NCBI RefSeq assembly: GCF_004332115.1 | Contig: NZ_SJPA01000001.1 | Location: 1-64,000 of the forward strand | Source of the DNA: Chlorobium sp. N1 | GTDB lineage: Bacteria > Bacteroidota > Chlorobiia > Chlorobiales > Chlorobiaceae | Direction of reading: 5' to 3' | DNA length: 64,000 nucleotides | In this document: piece after piece, positions 17,896 to 27,524 of the stretch | How positions within the stretch are numbered: the stretch's first letter is position 1 | How the letters are laid out: each line of letters begins with the position of its first letter | The notes under the pieces: generated by a model | What the model was told of the DNA's origin: nothing | What the model saw: the letters and a program-made list of their open reading frames with translations, nothing else | Databases searched by the model: none | Made by a program: the position numbers and the translations under genes

Positions 17896-18942
17896 CTAGG
17901 GAAGGGCGGCGGTTTCATCAAGAGCGATGTTCCCGGAAAGGATCTCTGTCCTGAGCGCCTCGAGCCGCCTGAAAACGGCAGCCGGAATGCGCTGTTTCGA
18001 GTCCTCGCCGTAAGCCATGCCGGTATAGCGGTCGGCCAGGCCGTATGCCACGGCCCTGCCGCCGTCGAAAGAGCCTTTCTGCAGATCGGCCACGAGGCTG
18101 AACACGGCCCGGTCGACGGCTTTCGTCATGCTCCCGAGAACCATGGGCTCCTGCAGCGTCTCCTCGCTGCAGTCGGTGCAGATGACCAGGCGGCCGGTTT
18201 CGCGTGCGGCCTCCATCACGCCGAGTCCGCTGGCGCCGGCGGCCTGGTAGATGATGTCGGCGCCGCGGCCGTACTGGCCGAGCGCGAGTTCCCTGCCCTT
18301 GGCCGGATTGGCGAAAGCGCTGCCGGTCATGCCGATGAAGCCGGAAATGACCTCAAGGTCGGGGTTGACGAAGTGCACGCCCCGGCGGAAACCGTCCTCG
18401 AATTTGCGGATGATGGCGGAATCCATCCCGCCGATGAAGCCGACGATGCCGGTTTTGGTCGTCAGTGCGGCAAGAGCGCCGGCAAGGAACGAGCCTTTCT
18501 TCTCCTCAAAGACCATGCCGGAAAGGTTCGATGGAATCACGGCACCCGCCTGCGGCAGGTAATCGACGCAGGCGAAATGCTTGTCGGGGAACTCCGCGGC
18601 GATGCGGGTGATGTCCTCGCTGAAAAGGAGTCCCACGCCGATGACGAGCCGGACGTCGGGATCGGCAGCCATCTGGCGGAGCGCTGCCTCGCGGTCGCCC
18701 CCCTCTCCGCCCGGTTCGACATAGACGAAATCGACGCCGAGCTGGTTTTTGGCTTCGGCAAGGCCGTTGTAGGCAAGATCGTTGAACGCCTTGTCCCCCC
18801 GTCCGCCCACGTCGAAAACGAGGCCGACCCGCAGCGGGCTCCCTGCGGCGTCCGAAGCCCCCGCCCCGGTGCCGGAATGATCGGCCGAACATCCGGAGAG
18901 AACGGTAAGGGCAAGAAGGAACAGAGTGAAAAGGTACTTCAT
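17896..18942 (-). CDS. BMP/PnrA-family solute-binding lipoprotein
   Basis: I chose the ATG at 18942 because the residues that follow (KYLFTLFLLALTVLSGC) form a lipoprotein signal peptide with an LSGC lipobox. The 348-residue protein has the BMP family pattern: LRVGLVFDVGGRGDKAFND at the mature N-terminus, GGEGGDREAALRQMAADPD, FACVDYLPQAG, and AGASGLGVMEAARE. Family members bind nucleosides for ABC import (PnrA/Med) or autoinducers. No permease or ATPase gene is adjacent, so it is an orphan here. It is divergent from the CHAD gene. Confidence 0.9.
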   Translation of the reverse strand: MKYLFTLFLLALTVLSGCSADHSGTGAGASDAAGSPLRVGLVFDVGGRGDKAFNDLAYNGLAEAKNQLGVDFVYVEPGGEGGDREAALRQMAADPDVRLVIGVGLLFSEDITRIAAEFPDKHFACVDYLPQAGAVIPSNLSGMVFEEKKGSFLAGALAALTTKTGIVGFIGGMDSAIIRKFEDGFRRGVHFVNPDLEVISGFIGMTGSAFANPAKGRELALGQYGRGADIIYQAAGASGLGVMEAARETGRLVICTDCSEETLQEPMVLGSMTKAVDRAVFSLVADLQKGSFDGGRAVAYGLADRYTGMAYGEDSKQRIPAAVFRRLEALRTEILSGNIALDETAALP

Positions 18943-19159
18943 CAAGTATGCGCTGGAATGGAATGCTACGGGCCCGTGGGCTCACGCTTCAACTGAACCC
19001 GTAAAGTTACCAAAATCCCGCTCTTTTGAAAATAAGATAGCGCAGCGGCCGTCCCATTTTCCCCTGATCAGAATGGTTACAATCGTGTGAAATCGGCAAT
19101 CCTGAGCAGGAGGCCTCGTTATATTTAGAATCAGGCCCAGCCCGTGGGCAGCGCACACA

Positions 19160-20752
19160 ATGAACGAACCCGCCCGGATGCCAGGATACCAGAACACCTA
19201 TCACCTCGACCCTGCCGACACAGACGGCGTCGTTTTCCCGGCTGAAAACCGCCTTCCCGATGGCTACCGGCTCGAAACCGCCGAAACGGCCGTGGAGCTC
19301 AGAAACTATTACGACACGTTCGAATGGCAGGCGTTCGATCATGGCCTTGCCGTCGCCTCGGTCGGCAGGAACATCTACATCTACGATCTCGACAGCGGCC
19401 GGAGGATCACAGCAGCGCGTTTCGCCGCCCCCGCTTCGTTTTTCGCCTCGAAGCTGCCTGAAGGAGCCCTCAGAAGCCGCCTCCGGGGCGTGAGCGACAT
19501 CAGGGCCTACGGCCGCCTCGCAAGGATCAGGGTTGAACAGAGCTCATGGAAGCTCCTCGATAGCGAGGAGAAGACCATCGGAACCCTCTGGCTGGAGCGA
19601 TGGAGCGCCAGACAGAGAGAGGGCGCTCCCCTTGCCTCAATCATCTCCCTCGCCCCCCTCCGCGGCTACCATGACGAGTTCGCCGCACTCGCCACATTGC
19701 TTCTCCCCGAGTCGGCCCTGCCCGATGAATCCGGCCTGCGCCGGCCGTTTATCGCCGCCATGGCCGCCGAAGGGCTGGAGGTCGGCGGGTACAGCTCGAA
19801 AATCGATTTGCAGCTCAGGGCTGACGCTCCGATCCATGAAAGCGCCCTCGGCCTCCTGCGCTTCACGACCGAAATCATGCGCCGCAACGAAGAGGGCATA
19901 CGAGGCTCGATCGACACCGAGTTCCTGCACGACTACCGGGTCTCGATCCGCAGGGCCCGCTCGATCCTCGCCCAGCTCAAGGGAGTCTTTCCCGCCGAAG
20001 AGGCCGGCCGCTGCGCCAGGGCCCTAAAGAGGGTGGCCGCAAAGACCGGCGAGCTTCGCGACACCGACGTCTACCTTCTCGAAGAGGAGCGGTTCCGTTC
20101 CTGGCTCCCCGAGGCGCTCCATTTGGGTCTCGACCGCTTCATCGCCGAACTGCAACGCCGCCAGAAAGCCCTGCAGCGCAGCTTCTCACGCTACCTCGCC
20201 TCCGAAGCCTACGCGGAATTCCTCAGGGAGTGGGGGGAGTTCATCGACGAGAGCCGGCTGCCCGATCCAGGGCAGGCTCCCGAGGCAGGACGGCCGACCA
20301 TCGAAATCGCCCGCTCGAGCATCCGCAAGGCATGGAAAAAGGTCATCCGCCACGGTCGTCGGGTCAGCCGCGAAACGACCGACGAGGAGCTGCATGCGAT
20401 GCGCATCGACTGCAAGAAGCTGCGCTACCTCCTGGAGTTCTTCGCCTCGCTCTTTCCCAACAAAAGCGTCCTGCCGGCCGTCGGCCACCTCAAGAGGCTG
20501 CAGGACAACCTCGGCGGGTTCGTCGACTGCTCGGTGCAGCTCGAGTTCCTCCGCCACCATCTCGACAGGGCCCAAAACCGGAACCCCGACGTCGGCCTCG
20601 CCGCAGCCGTCGGCGGGCTGATGACCGTGCTGCATGAGCGGCAGGAAAAGGCCCGATGCCAGTTCCACAAAACCTTCTCCCGCTTCGACAGCGACGAAAC
20701 CGCCGAACTGTTCAGGAACCTCACCACACACCGCGACCGCCTCAGCCAATGA
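19160..20752 (+). CDS. CHAD-domain protein with N-terminal CYTH-like region
   Basis: The 530-residue protein has a beta-rich N-terminal half (about residues 1-215) that resembles a degenerate CYTH/triphosphate-tunnel domain, and a C-terminal helical CHAD domain (about 230-515). CHAD's basic histidine motifs are visible in [16 protein letters not shown] and [23 protein letters not shown] domains are known to bind inorganic polyphosphate and to localise to polyphosphate granules. The stop codon overlaps the start of a ParA ATPase gene (ATGA), so the two are translationally coupled. ppk1 lies about 9 kb away. A role in granule organisation is inferred from these facts. Confidence 0.9.
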   Translation: MNEPARMPGYQNTYHLDPADTDGVVFPAENRLPDGYRLETAETAVELRNYYDTFEWQAFDHGLAVASVGRNIYIYDLDSGRRITAARFAAPASFFASKLPEGALRSRLRGVSDIRAYGRLARIRVEQSSWKLLDSEEKTIGTLWLERWSARQREGAPLASIISLAPLRGYHDEFAALATLLLPESALPDESGLRRPFIAAMAAEGLEVGGYSSKIDLQLRADAPIHESALGLLRFTTEIMRRNEEGIRGSIDTEFLHDYRVSIRRARSILAQLKGVFPAEEAGRCARALKRVAAKTGELRDTDVYLLEEERFRSWLPEALHLGLDRFIAELQRRQKALQRSFSRYLASEAYAEFLREWGEFIDESRLPDPGQAPEAGRPTIEIARSSIRKAWKKVIRHGRRVSRETTDEELHAMRIDCKKLRYLLEFFASLFPNKSVLPAVGHLKRLQDNLGGFVDCSVQLEFLRHHLDRAQNRNPDVGLAAAVGGLMTVLHERQEKARCQFHKTFSRFDSDETAELFRNLTTHRDRLSQ

Positions 20753-21483
20753 AAACCATAGCGATCTACAGCATCAAGGGAGGCGTCGGCAAAACCGCCT
20801 CTGCCGTCAACCTCTCCTACCTGGCATCCCTCCGGGGCGACCCCTGCCTGCTCTGCGACCTCGACTCGCAGGGGGCGAGCTCCTACTACTTCAGGATAAG
20901 CCCATCACGCAAGTACAGCAGCGAGAAATTCCTGAAAGGAAAGAACCGCATGTACGAGCACATCAAGGCCACCGACTTCGAGGGGCTCGACATCCTTCCC
21001 TCCGACTTCTCGTACCGGAACCTCGACATCGAACTCTCGGAAGCGAAGAAGCCCCAGAAAAAGCTGAGGAAGAACCTCGATGCGCTCGCCGAAGACTACC
21101 GCCACGTCTTTTTCGACTGCCCGCCGAACCTCACCCTGCTCTCAGAAAGCGTCTTTTCCGCATCCGACATCATCCTCGTCCCCCTGATACCGACGACCCT
21201 GTCGGTGCGCACCTACGCCCAGCTCCTCGACTTCTTCAACGAACACGGCCTGGACCGATCGAAAATCAGGGCGTTCTTCACCATGGCCGAAAAGCGCAAA
21301 TCGATGCATGCAGAGATCATCGAAGAGCACCGAAGCGCTCCGGGGTTCCTCCGGCAGGTGGTCCCCAACAGCGCCGACGTCGAGAAAATGGGCATCTACC
21401 GCGCTCCGCTCAATGCCGTGCGGCCGAACGCCGCGGCGGCAAAAGCCTACCGCTCGCTCTGGGAAGAGATCATTGCCGGCTGA
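20749..21483 (+). CDS. ParA/MinD-type ATPase coupled to the CHAD gene
   Basis: The start at 20749 (ATGA overlap with the CHAD stop) gives a 244-residue protein beginning with the deviant Walker [15 protein letters not shown], with the signature Lys at position 10 and the phosphate-binding Lys at 15. The Walker A' region is [13 protein letters not shown] and the Walker B region is [14 protein letters not shown]. No ParB or centromere-like repeat is present, and it is chromosomal and solitary, so plasmid or chromosome partition is unlikely. McdA-like ParA ATPases position cargos over the nucleoid through an adaptor. The CHAD protein would be the adaptor and polyphosphate granules the cargo; this is inference. 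Confidence 0.92.
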   Translation: MKTIAIYSIKGGVGKTASAVNLSYLASLRGDPCLLCDLDSQGASSYYFRISPSRKYSSEKFLKGKNRMYEHIKATDFEGLDILPSDFSYRNLDIELSEAKKPQKKLRKNLDALAEDYRHVFFDCPPNLTLLSESVFSASDIILVPLIPTTLSVRTYAQLLDFFNEHGLDRSKIRAFFTMAEKRKSMHAEIIEEHRSAPGFLRQVVPNSADVEKMGIYRAPLNAVRPNAAAAKAYRSLWEEIIAG

Positions 21484-21642
21484 GCTCCCGCCATCCCGAC
21501 GGATGCGCGCATGCCGGTGCCGGGCGCTAGGGCAGCGGAAGATTGTGTTTGGATGATTCGGCAATTAATGCCATCATAAACGGCCTGCCCGCGGCCTTCC
21601 GGCCCGGCGTTGCAGGCCGCAAACAGAATCCATCCGCCGACC

Positions 21643-22233
21643 ATGCTGAGACTGCTCCGGACAACCCTCATCATCCTGCTTGCCATCGCGATGCTCGCAG
21701 GTGCAGGGTTCCTTTCTCTCGGCTACCTGCTCTCGTTTCCGGCGAAAAAGGCTGAAAAAGCGGACGTGATCGTCATTCTCGGAGGCGACAGCGGAAGGCG
21801 GGTCAGGAAGGGCGCCGAACTCTACCGCAGCGGCTACGCCCCCAACGTCGTTTTGACCGGCATCGACGAACGCTACTACCGCCCCGGCCGGCTCAACTGG
21901 CGCCAGCGGCGCATGGTGAGCCTCGGCGTGCCGCTCAAGGCCATCAAGATCGACAGCCGCTCCCAGACGACCTGGGACGAGGCCTTCAACACGATGGAGG
22001 CGATGAAAAAACACGGGTGGAAAAAGGCGCTCATCGTCAGCGACCCTCCGCACATGTTCCGGCTCCACACCACCTGGAACCGGGCTTTCAGGAAATCCGG
22101 CAGGAGTTTCGTCCTCATCGCCACCAGGCCGGAATGGTGGCACCCCGCCCTCTGGTGGAACAACGCCATCAGCTCACGCTTCGTCTACAGCGAACTGAAA
22201 AAGAACCTCTTCTACGCCATCGTCTACTACTGA
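21643..22233 (+). CDS. YdcF/SanA-like DUF218 membrane protein
   Basis: The likely start is the ATG at 21643, which begins directly before a transmembrane or signal-anchor segment (LIILLAIAMLAGAGFLSLGYLL); the TTG further upstream adds nothing. The 196-residue protein then has the DUF218 core: DVIVILGGDSGRRVRKGAELY, a Ser-rich turn SRSQTTWDEA, and LIVSDPPHMFR with the family His. Such proteins are anchored in the inner membrane facing the periplasm and have been linked to envelope integrity and vancomycin tolerance (SanA), with no proven reaction. A terminator follows. Confidence 0.85.
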   Translation: MLRLLRTTLIILLAIAMLAGAGFLSLGYLLSFPAKKAEKADVIVILGGDSGRRVRKGAELYRSGYAPNVVLTGIDERYYRPGRLNWRQRRMVSLGVPLKAIKIDSRSQTTWDEAFNTMEAMKKHGWKKALIVSDPPHMFRLHTTWNRAFRKSGRSFVLIATRPEWWHPALWWNNAISSRFVYSELKKNLFYAIVYY

Positions 22234-22274
22234 CAGCCGCCCCTGCACACGAAACGGAACAGAAACAGCCGATA

Positions 22275-22306
22275 TGAAAAAAGCGCCATCACAGGCGCTT
22301 TTTTCA
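22275..22306. terminator. Bidirectional terminator after the DUF218 gene
   Basis: TGAAAAAAGCGCC (22275-22287) and GGCGCTTTTTTCA (22294-22306) are perfect 13-bp arms with T-runs in both directions. It serves the convergent DUF218 and DsrE-family genes. Confidence 0.92.
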
Positions 22307-22328
22307 TTCATGTCCGCTGAACTTCCGC

Positions 22329-22793
22329 TCAGAAGGTGAAGAGCTTCATCCCCTCGGCGGCCATCGATGCGGCGACGACAGGGGGCTTGGCGATGGTGAC
22401 GCCCTCGATCATCTCCGAAGCCTTGTGGCCGGTATTGGGAAGGTAGAGCGGGCAGAGCTCGACCTTGACGCCCTTGGCGATGAGCCCCTTCAGGAGCATG
22501 GCGGGCGACTTCCCGATCGGCTTGAAGACCTTCTGTCCGCCGTTTTTGAGCGCAAGGCTGCCGGCAGGGCCGCAGAGCAGGATCTGGACCTTGCGTCCCT
22601 GCTGGACGGTCTGGGTGGACAGTACGAGAGCCATCATCTGCGTCATGGAATCGGCATCGGTCATGACGACGAACATCCCGTCGGCTGCTGCGGACTGGGC
22701 GGCCTTCGGACCGTTGGCGGCCATGATGGACGACGGCATGCTGAGCACGGCAAAGAGCGCCGCAAGGGAAAACAGTTTCAAAAACGCTTTCAT
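22329..22793 (-). CDS. Secreted DsrE-family protein
   Basis: The start at 22793 is set by an AAAGGAGAAAG ribosome site. The 154-residue protein begins with a cleavable signal peptide (MKAFLKLFSLAALFAVLSMP, then an AxA-type site) followed by a DsrE fold: MFVVMTDADSMTQMMALVLS, VQILLCGPAGSLAL and VELCPLYLPNTG. Two Cys residues (ILLCG and VELCP) could form the sulfur-carrying or redox site. Cytoplasmic DsrE proteins move sulfur in sulfur oxidation; a periplasmic version in a sulfur oxidiser could handle extracellular or periplasmic sulfur or act as a metal/sulfur sensor. The gene is monocistronic with a plausible promoter. Confidence 0.85.
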   Translation of the reverse strand: MKAFLKLFSLAALFAVLSMPSSIMAANGPKAAQSAAADGMFVVMTDADSMTQMMALVLSTQTVQQGRKVQILLCGPAGSLALKNGGQKVFKPIGKSPAMLLKGLIAKGVKVELCPLYLPNTGHKASEMIEGVTIAKPPVVAASMAAEGMKLFTF

Positions 22794-22885
22794 ATTTCTT
22801 TCTCCTTTATTGGTTTGTGATGGGCGACTCGTGCAATCGATCCGGCCCGGTAGATGAGAACACTCGCAGCCGCGCATATGGTTCC

Positions 22886-22915
22886 TCCATATCAGGCAGC
22901 CGGCGACATTGTCAA
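22886..22915 (-). promoter_or_regulatory. Candidate sigma-70 promoter for the DsrE gene
   Basis: Reading the minus strand, TTGACA (complement of 22910-22915) is followed by an 18-base spacer and TATGGA (complement of 22886-22891), ending about 90 bases before the start codon. The -35 is perfect and the -10 is partial. Confidence 0.45.
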
Positions 22916-22952
22916 AATACGAAAAGCGTCGTCAGGAGCAACAGTTAACAAT

Positions 22953-22958
22953 TATAAT
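22953..22958 (+). promoter_or_regulatory. Candidate -10 element for mgsA
   Basis: A perfect TATAAT lies about 100 bases upstream of mgsA in an A/T-rich patch. No convincing -35 is seen 16-18 bases before it. Confidence 0.35.
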
Positions 22959-23060
22959 ACAATATGTTACAAGAGGGGAAACAGTTGCTCCGCCTAACGC
23001 GGGAGAGGGTATTCCTGACGATATTCAGACGGCTTCCCCACAACCGATACGGAGAAAACA

Positions 23061-23534
23061 ATGCAAGTGAAAGAATGCATGATGGAGTGTTCGAAGAAGA
23101 TCGCCCTCGTCGCTCACGACAACAAGAAAGCCGATCTTCTCGCATGGGCGAAGTACAATCGGGACCTCCTCGATCGCCACACCCTCTTTGCGACCGGAAC
23201 GACCGGAAGCGTCTTCGAGCTCGAGCTGGGCCTGAAGGTAGAGAAGCTCATGAGCGGCCCGCTCGGCGGCGACCAGCAGATCGGCGCGAGAATCGCCACC
23301 GGGGAACTCGACTTCCTCATCTTCTTCTGGGATCCCCTCGAGCCGCAGCCGCACGATCCCGACGTGAAGGCCCTCCTGCGCATGGCCGTCGTCTGGAACA
23401 TCCCGACGGCCTCCAACCGGGCCTCGGCCGACTTCATGATCTCCTCCCGGCTCATAGACCACCGCTACCCGAGGCTCGTGCCCGATTACGAAAACTACAC
23501 GAAAAGAAGGCTCCCCCGGGGCGGCTCGGAATAA
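23061..23534 (+). CDS. mgsA: Methylglyoxal synthase
   Basis: The 157-residue protein matches MgsA across its length: [28 protein letters not shown], the [13 protein letters not shown] motif whose Asp is the catalytic base, and [18 protein letters not shown] with the second active-site Asp and His. It converts dihydroxyacetone phosphate to methylglyoxal and phosphate, a bypass that relieves triose-phosphate overload. A GGAG precedes the start. It is followed within 75 bases by a tiny winged-helix gene and 5-oxoprolinase on the same strand. Confidence 0.96.
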   Translation: MQVKECMMECSKKIALVAHDNKKADLLAWAKYNRDLLDRHTLFATGTTGSVFELELGLKVEKLMSGPLGGDQQIGARIATGELDFLIFFWDPLEPQPHDPDVKALLRMAVVWNIPTASNRASADFMISSRLIDHRYPRLVPDYENYTKRRLPRGGSE

Positions 23535-23608
23535 CCCGATTTTACGTACATTGGCACTGGCCCGGGAGGGCTTATTTCAACCCTGTCGAAAAACCAAGCA
23601 TCACAGAA

Positions 23609-23788
23609 ATGGACGCCAAGAACGCCGTACTGGAGACACTGAAGAAGGAAGGATCGCCGATGAGCGCCGGCCAGATTGCCGAAAAAAGCGGGCTCGAGCG
23701 CAAAGAGGTCGACAAGGCGATGAAAACGCTGAAGGACGAGGGCGCCATCGTCTCCCCGAAGCGCTGCTACTGGGAACCCAAGGCCTGA
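23609..23788 (+). CDS. 59-residue winged-helix (MarR-like) mini-protein
   Basis: The start is the ATG at 23609, giving a 59-residue protein that is little more than one winged helix. It has a helix ([12 protein letters not shown]), a helix-turn-helix ([27 protein letters not shown]) and a wing ending [14 protein letters not shown]. It could bind DNA as a dimer or act as an adaptor. It lies one base before the 5-oxoprolinase start, so the two are surely co-translated. Similar mini winged helices occur in Chlorobi and methanogens, but none with a known target that I recall. Confidence 0.75.
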   Translation: MDAKNAVLETLKKEGSPMSAGQIAEKSGLERKEVDKAMKTLKDEGAIVSPKRCYWEPKA

Positions 23789-23789
23789 G

Positions 23790-26700
23790 ATGAAGCGAAA
23801 CGCAGCCGGCGGCAGACCCTCGGCGGCCCGGCTCTGGAATTTCGCGATCGACCGGGGAGGAACCTTCACCGACGTCATCGGCATCGATCCCGACGGGGCG
23901 GTGCACTCGACGAAACTGCTCTCGGAGTCCGATGCCCGGGAGGATGCGGGAATCACCGGCATCCGCCGCCTGATGGGAATCGGGAACGACCGGCCGCTCA
24001 GCGCAGATGCCATTGCGAAAATCAGGATCGGCACGACTGTGGCGACCAACGCCCTGCTCGAGCGCAAGGGAGAGCGTGCCGCCTTCGCGGTGACGGAGGG
24101 GTTCGAAGACCTGCTCGAAATCGGAAACGGCCAGAGGCCGGACCTCTTCGCCCTCGACATCCGCAAACACCCGCCGCTCCATGATGCCGTCAGGGGGATC
24201 CCTGAAGCCATCGCGGCCGACGGAACGGTCCGCCGCCGGATGGATATCGAAGCCGCCCGCAGCGCGCTGAAGGAGCTGCAGGCCCTCGGCATCCGGAGCC
24301 TCGCCATCGTCCTGAAGCACGCATGGAAGAACCCCGTGCACGAACGCCGACTGGCGGCACTCGCGCGTGAAGAGGCGGGCTTCCTGCATGTCGTGAGCTC
24401 GCACGAGGCCATGCCGCTCATCAACATGCTCAAGCGCGGGCAGTCGACCATGATCGAGGCCTACCTCTCCCCCGTCCTCTTCTCCTACCTCCTCGGCCTC
24501 CGCCGTCTTGCCGGAGATGTGCCGATCGAGTTCATGCAGAGCTCCGGTGGGCTGAGGGATGCCGGAGGCCTGCGGGCGATGGACACGATCCTCTCGGGAC
24601 CGGCCGGAGGGCTCATGGGCTACGCCGAAACCGCCCGCCGGCTCGCCATCAGCGAGTCGATCGGCTTCGACATGGGCGGCACCTCAACGGACGTCTCCCG
24701 CTTCGACGGCACCTTCGAGCACCGCTATGAAACCACCGTCGACAACGTCCCCTTCCACACCGAGATGCTCGACGTGCAGACGGTTGCGGCAGGGGGAGGC
24801 TCGATCCTCTGGTTCGACGGAGAGCGGCTGCGTGTCGGGCCCGAATCGGCCGGATCGAACCCCGGCCCGGCCTGTTACGGGCTCGGCGGCCCCCTCACCG
24901 TAACCGACGCCAACCTCATGCTCGGCCGGATCATTCCCGAATCCATGCCGAGCACGTTCGGCCCCTCCACCGACGCCCCCGTCGACAGGAATGCGACCCA
25001 CCGGCTCTTCACGGCGCTCGCCCTGGAGGTCACACAGGCGACGGGAACCCCTTACGACGCATGGCGGCTCGCCGCAGGGTTCATCGAGGTGGCCAACGGC
25101 ATCATGTGCCGTGCCATGAAATCCATCTCGGTCTCCCGGGGATACGACATCCGATGCCACAGCCTCCTGGCCTTCGGCGGCGCGGCCGCACAGCACGCCT
25201 GCCGGATCGCCTCCATCCTGGCGATTCCGCAGGTGGTCGTCCCCCGCCACGCCTCCGTGCTCTCGGCCTGGGGCATCGCCATGGCCGAGAAGACGGAGCG
25301 CCGCGTTGAGCCCGTCATGCAGCCGCTCACCGAACGCCTGCTCGACGATCTTGGCAGAAGGGCCGAAACCGGCATTCTGTCGCTGCTCGACCTTCTCGGG
25401 GCCGGGAACCGCACGTGGCAGAGCAGCGTCCTCCTCGACATCCGGCCTGCAGGAAGCGACAGCTGGATATCGGTTCCGGCATCACTTCCCGACTCGCAAC
25501 AGGCCCTCATCACGCACGCCGCACTCCTGGAACGGTTCAGCGCAAGGCATCACAGGCGCTACGGATTCACGCCGGACACCGGTTCGCTCGAGGTTGTCGG
25601 GATGCGGCTCGAAGTAAGCCTCAGCGAAACGCATGACCTCATGGAGTGCTCTTCGCACACCTCAATGGCGGAACGGCAGCAGGAACCCTCCGCCGAAGGA
25701 AGCACGCAGCTCTGGATCGCCGGCAGCATGGTGGACGTACCGCTCTACCGGCGTGAAAAACTCCACCCCGGAGCCGTCGTCAGCGGACCGGCAATGATCG
25801 TCGACAGCCAGCTGACGCTCTTCGTGGAAGCGGGATACCTGGCACGGCCCGTCGCATCGGGATCGATCCTGATGCGGGCTGAAAATGAGGCGCAGGAAGC
25901 TGCGGAAGAGACCCTGGCGGTGCTGCCGGACAAGGCCGATCCCGTGCTGCTCGAAGTGTTCCACAACCTCTTCATGAACATCGCCGAGCAGATGGGAAAG
26001 ACGCTCGAGAACACCGCGCACTCCGTCAACATGAAAGAGCGCCGGGACTTCTCCTGCGCACTGTTCGACCGCGAGGGTCGGCTCGTCTCGAACGCCCCGC
26101 ATATTCCCGTGCATCTCGGAGCCATGGAAGCGACCGTCAGAAGCCTGATCGACGAAGGAAACGGCCGTTTCCGGCCGGGGGACGTCCTCCTTGCCAACAA
26201 CCCCCACCGCGGCGGCTCTCACCTTCCCGACATGACCGTCGTCACACCGGTGTTCAGCGGAGACGACGAGCCCACCTTCTACCTTGCCAACCGCGGCCAC
26301 CACGCCGACATCGGCGGCATCACTCCCGGCTCGATGCCCCCCTCCAGCCGCACCATCGACGAGGAGGGGGTCGTCATCACCTCCTTCCTCCTCGTCAAGG
26401 AGGGGCGGTTCCGCAGAAAAGAGCTCCAGGAGCTGCTCTCTTCAGGACCCTGGCCGGCCCGCAACATGGCCGAGCGACTCTCGGACCTGCAGGCCCAGGT
26501 GGCCGCCAACAAGCGGGGCATGCTCGAACTCGAAGCGGTGCTGGAGCGCTACGGCGTTCCCCTCGTCGATCGCTACATGGAGTTCATCCGCATCAACGCC
26601 AGAAATGCCGTAGAACGGCTTTTCAGAAGGCTTGCCGGCGAGGGCGGACGCTTTGAGGCCACATGCTCCGACCGGCTGGACAACGGAGCTGCGATCTGCG

Positions 26701-27524
26701 CTTCGGCCTTGATCACAGCACCCTCCGACGCTCCGGCACGGGCCATTTTCGACTTCAGCGGCAGCGCCCCTGAGGACCAGGGCAACCTGAACGCTCCGCC
26801 GGCCGTCACCCGGGCGGCCGTGCTCTATCTGCTCCGGCTTCTCGTCGGCGAGGAGATCCCGCTGAACGCCGGCTGCCTTGAACCGGTCGAGATCCTGATC
26901 CCGGAGGGAAGCATCCTCAACCCATCCCCGACGGCAGCCGTGGCGATGGGCAACGTCGAAACATCCCAGCGGGTGGTCGACGTGCTCCTCGGCGCATTCG
27001 GATGTGCCGCAGCATCCCAGGGGACGATGAACAACCTTCTTTTCGGCCCTCCGGACGGATCGGGAAGCCAGTACTATGAAACCATACCCGGCGGCTCGGG
27101 AGCCACACGCACGGCCGACGGCGCTTCGGCCGTACAGGTGCACATGACCAATACCAGGATCACCGATCCGGAAATCCTCGAAGAGCGCCACCAGGGCATC
27201 GAGGTCGAGCAGTTCTCCATCCGCAGGGAAAGCGGCGGCAACGGCATGCACCGAGGCGGCGACGGAGTGGTGCGCCGGATCCGCTTCCACACGCCGATGC
27301 AGCTCAGCGTGATCTCGGAACGGCGAAAGCGCCCTCCGTTCGGCCTCGAAGGCGGACAGCCGGGTGCGAAGGGCGTCAACAGGATCGTCCTCGAGGACGG
27401 AACCGAGACCCCGGCCGGAGGACGGATAGGGCGGCTCATGCGGCCGGGCGAGGCCGTCGTTATAGAAACCCCCGGAGGCGGGGGATTCGGGACGCCTCCT
27501 ATGGATCGAGAAGGGCCTCCCTGA
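23790..27524 (+). CDS. 5-oxoprolinase (ATP-hydrolysing), HyuA-HyuB fusion
   Basis: The 1244-residue protein fuses the two subunits of hydantoinase/oxoprolinase. The HyuA part (about residues 15-690) has the ATP-binding [38 protein letters not shown] and [14 protein letters not shown]-like segments. The HyuB part (about 715-1235) starts [19 protein letters not shown] and carries [14 protein letters not shown] and [16 protein letters not shown]. The eukaryote-like fused form hydrolyses 5-oxoproline to glutamate with ATP, removing a by-product of glutathione or glutamine chemistry. Its last 26 bases overlap the convergent recD gene. Confidence 0.93.
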   Translation: MKRNAAGGRPSAARLWNFAIDRGGTFTDVIGIDPDGAVHSTKLLSESDAREDAGITGIRRLMGIGNDRPLSADAIAKIRIGTTVATNALLERKGERAAFAVTEGFEDLLEIGNGQRPDLFALDIRKHPPLHDAVRGIPEAIAADGTVRRRMDIEAARSALKELQALGIRSLAIVLKHAWKNPVHERRLAALAREEAGFLHVVSSHEAMPLINMLKRGQSTMIEAYLSPVLFSYLLGLRRLAGDVPIEFMQSSGGLRDAGGLRAMDTILSGPAGGLMGYAETARRLAISESIGFDMGGTSTDVSRFDGTFEHRYETTVDNVPFHTEMLDVQTVAAGGGSILWFDGERLRVGPESAGSNPGPACYGLGGPLTVTDANLMLGRIIPESMPSTFGPSTDAPVDRNATHRLFTALALEVTQATGTPYDAWRLAAGFIEVANGIMCRAMKSISVSRGYDIRCHSLLAFGGAAAQHACRIASILAIPQVVVPRHASVLSAWGIAMAEKTERRVEPVMQPLTERLLDDLGRRAETGILSLLDLLGAGNRTWQSSVLLDIRPAGSDSWISVPASLPDSQQALITHAALLERFSARHHRRYGFTPDTGSLEVVGMRLEVSLSETHDLMECSSHTSMAERQQEPSAEGSTQLWIAGSMVDVPLYRREKLHPGAVVSGPAMIVDSQLTLFVEAGYLARPVASGSILMRAENEAQEAAEETLAVLPDKADPVLLEVFHNLFMNIAEQMGKTLENTAHSVNMKERRDFSCALFDREGRLVSNAPHIPVHLGAMEATVRSLIDEGNGRFRPGDVLLANNPHRGGSHLPDMTVVTPVFSGDDEPTFYLANRGHHADIGGITPGSMPPSSRTIDEEGVVITSFLLVKEGRFRRKELQELLSSGPWPARNMAERLSDLQAQVAANKRGMLELEAVLERYGVPLVDRYMEFIRINARNAVERLFRRLAGEGGRFEATCSDRLDNGAAICASALITAPSDAPARAIFDFSGSAPEDQGNLNAPPAVTRAAVLYLLRLLVGEEIPLNAGCLEPVEILIPEGSILNPSPTAAVAMGNVETSQRVVDVLLGAFGCAAASQGTMNNLLFGPPDGSGSQYYETIPGGSGATRTADGASAVQVHMTNTRITDPEILEERHQGIEVEQFSIRRESGGNGMHRGGDGVVRRIRFHTPMQLSVISERRKRPPFGLEGGQPGAKGVNRIVLEDGTETPAGGRIGRLMRPGEAVVIETPGGGGFGTPPMDREGPP

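Noticed and set aside
20749-21483. ParA as a chromosome or plasmid partition protein
   Set aside because: No parB, no parS-like repeats and no replication genes are near, and the gene is fused in translation to a CHAD gene instead.
20634-21530. A 298-residue frame overlapping parA
   Set aside because: It reads through the ParA gene out of frame and is Arg/Pro-rich without motifs.
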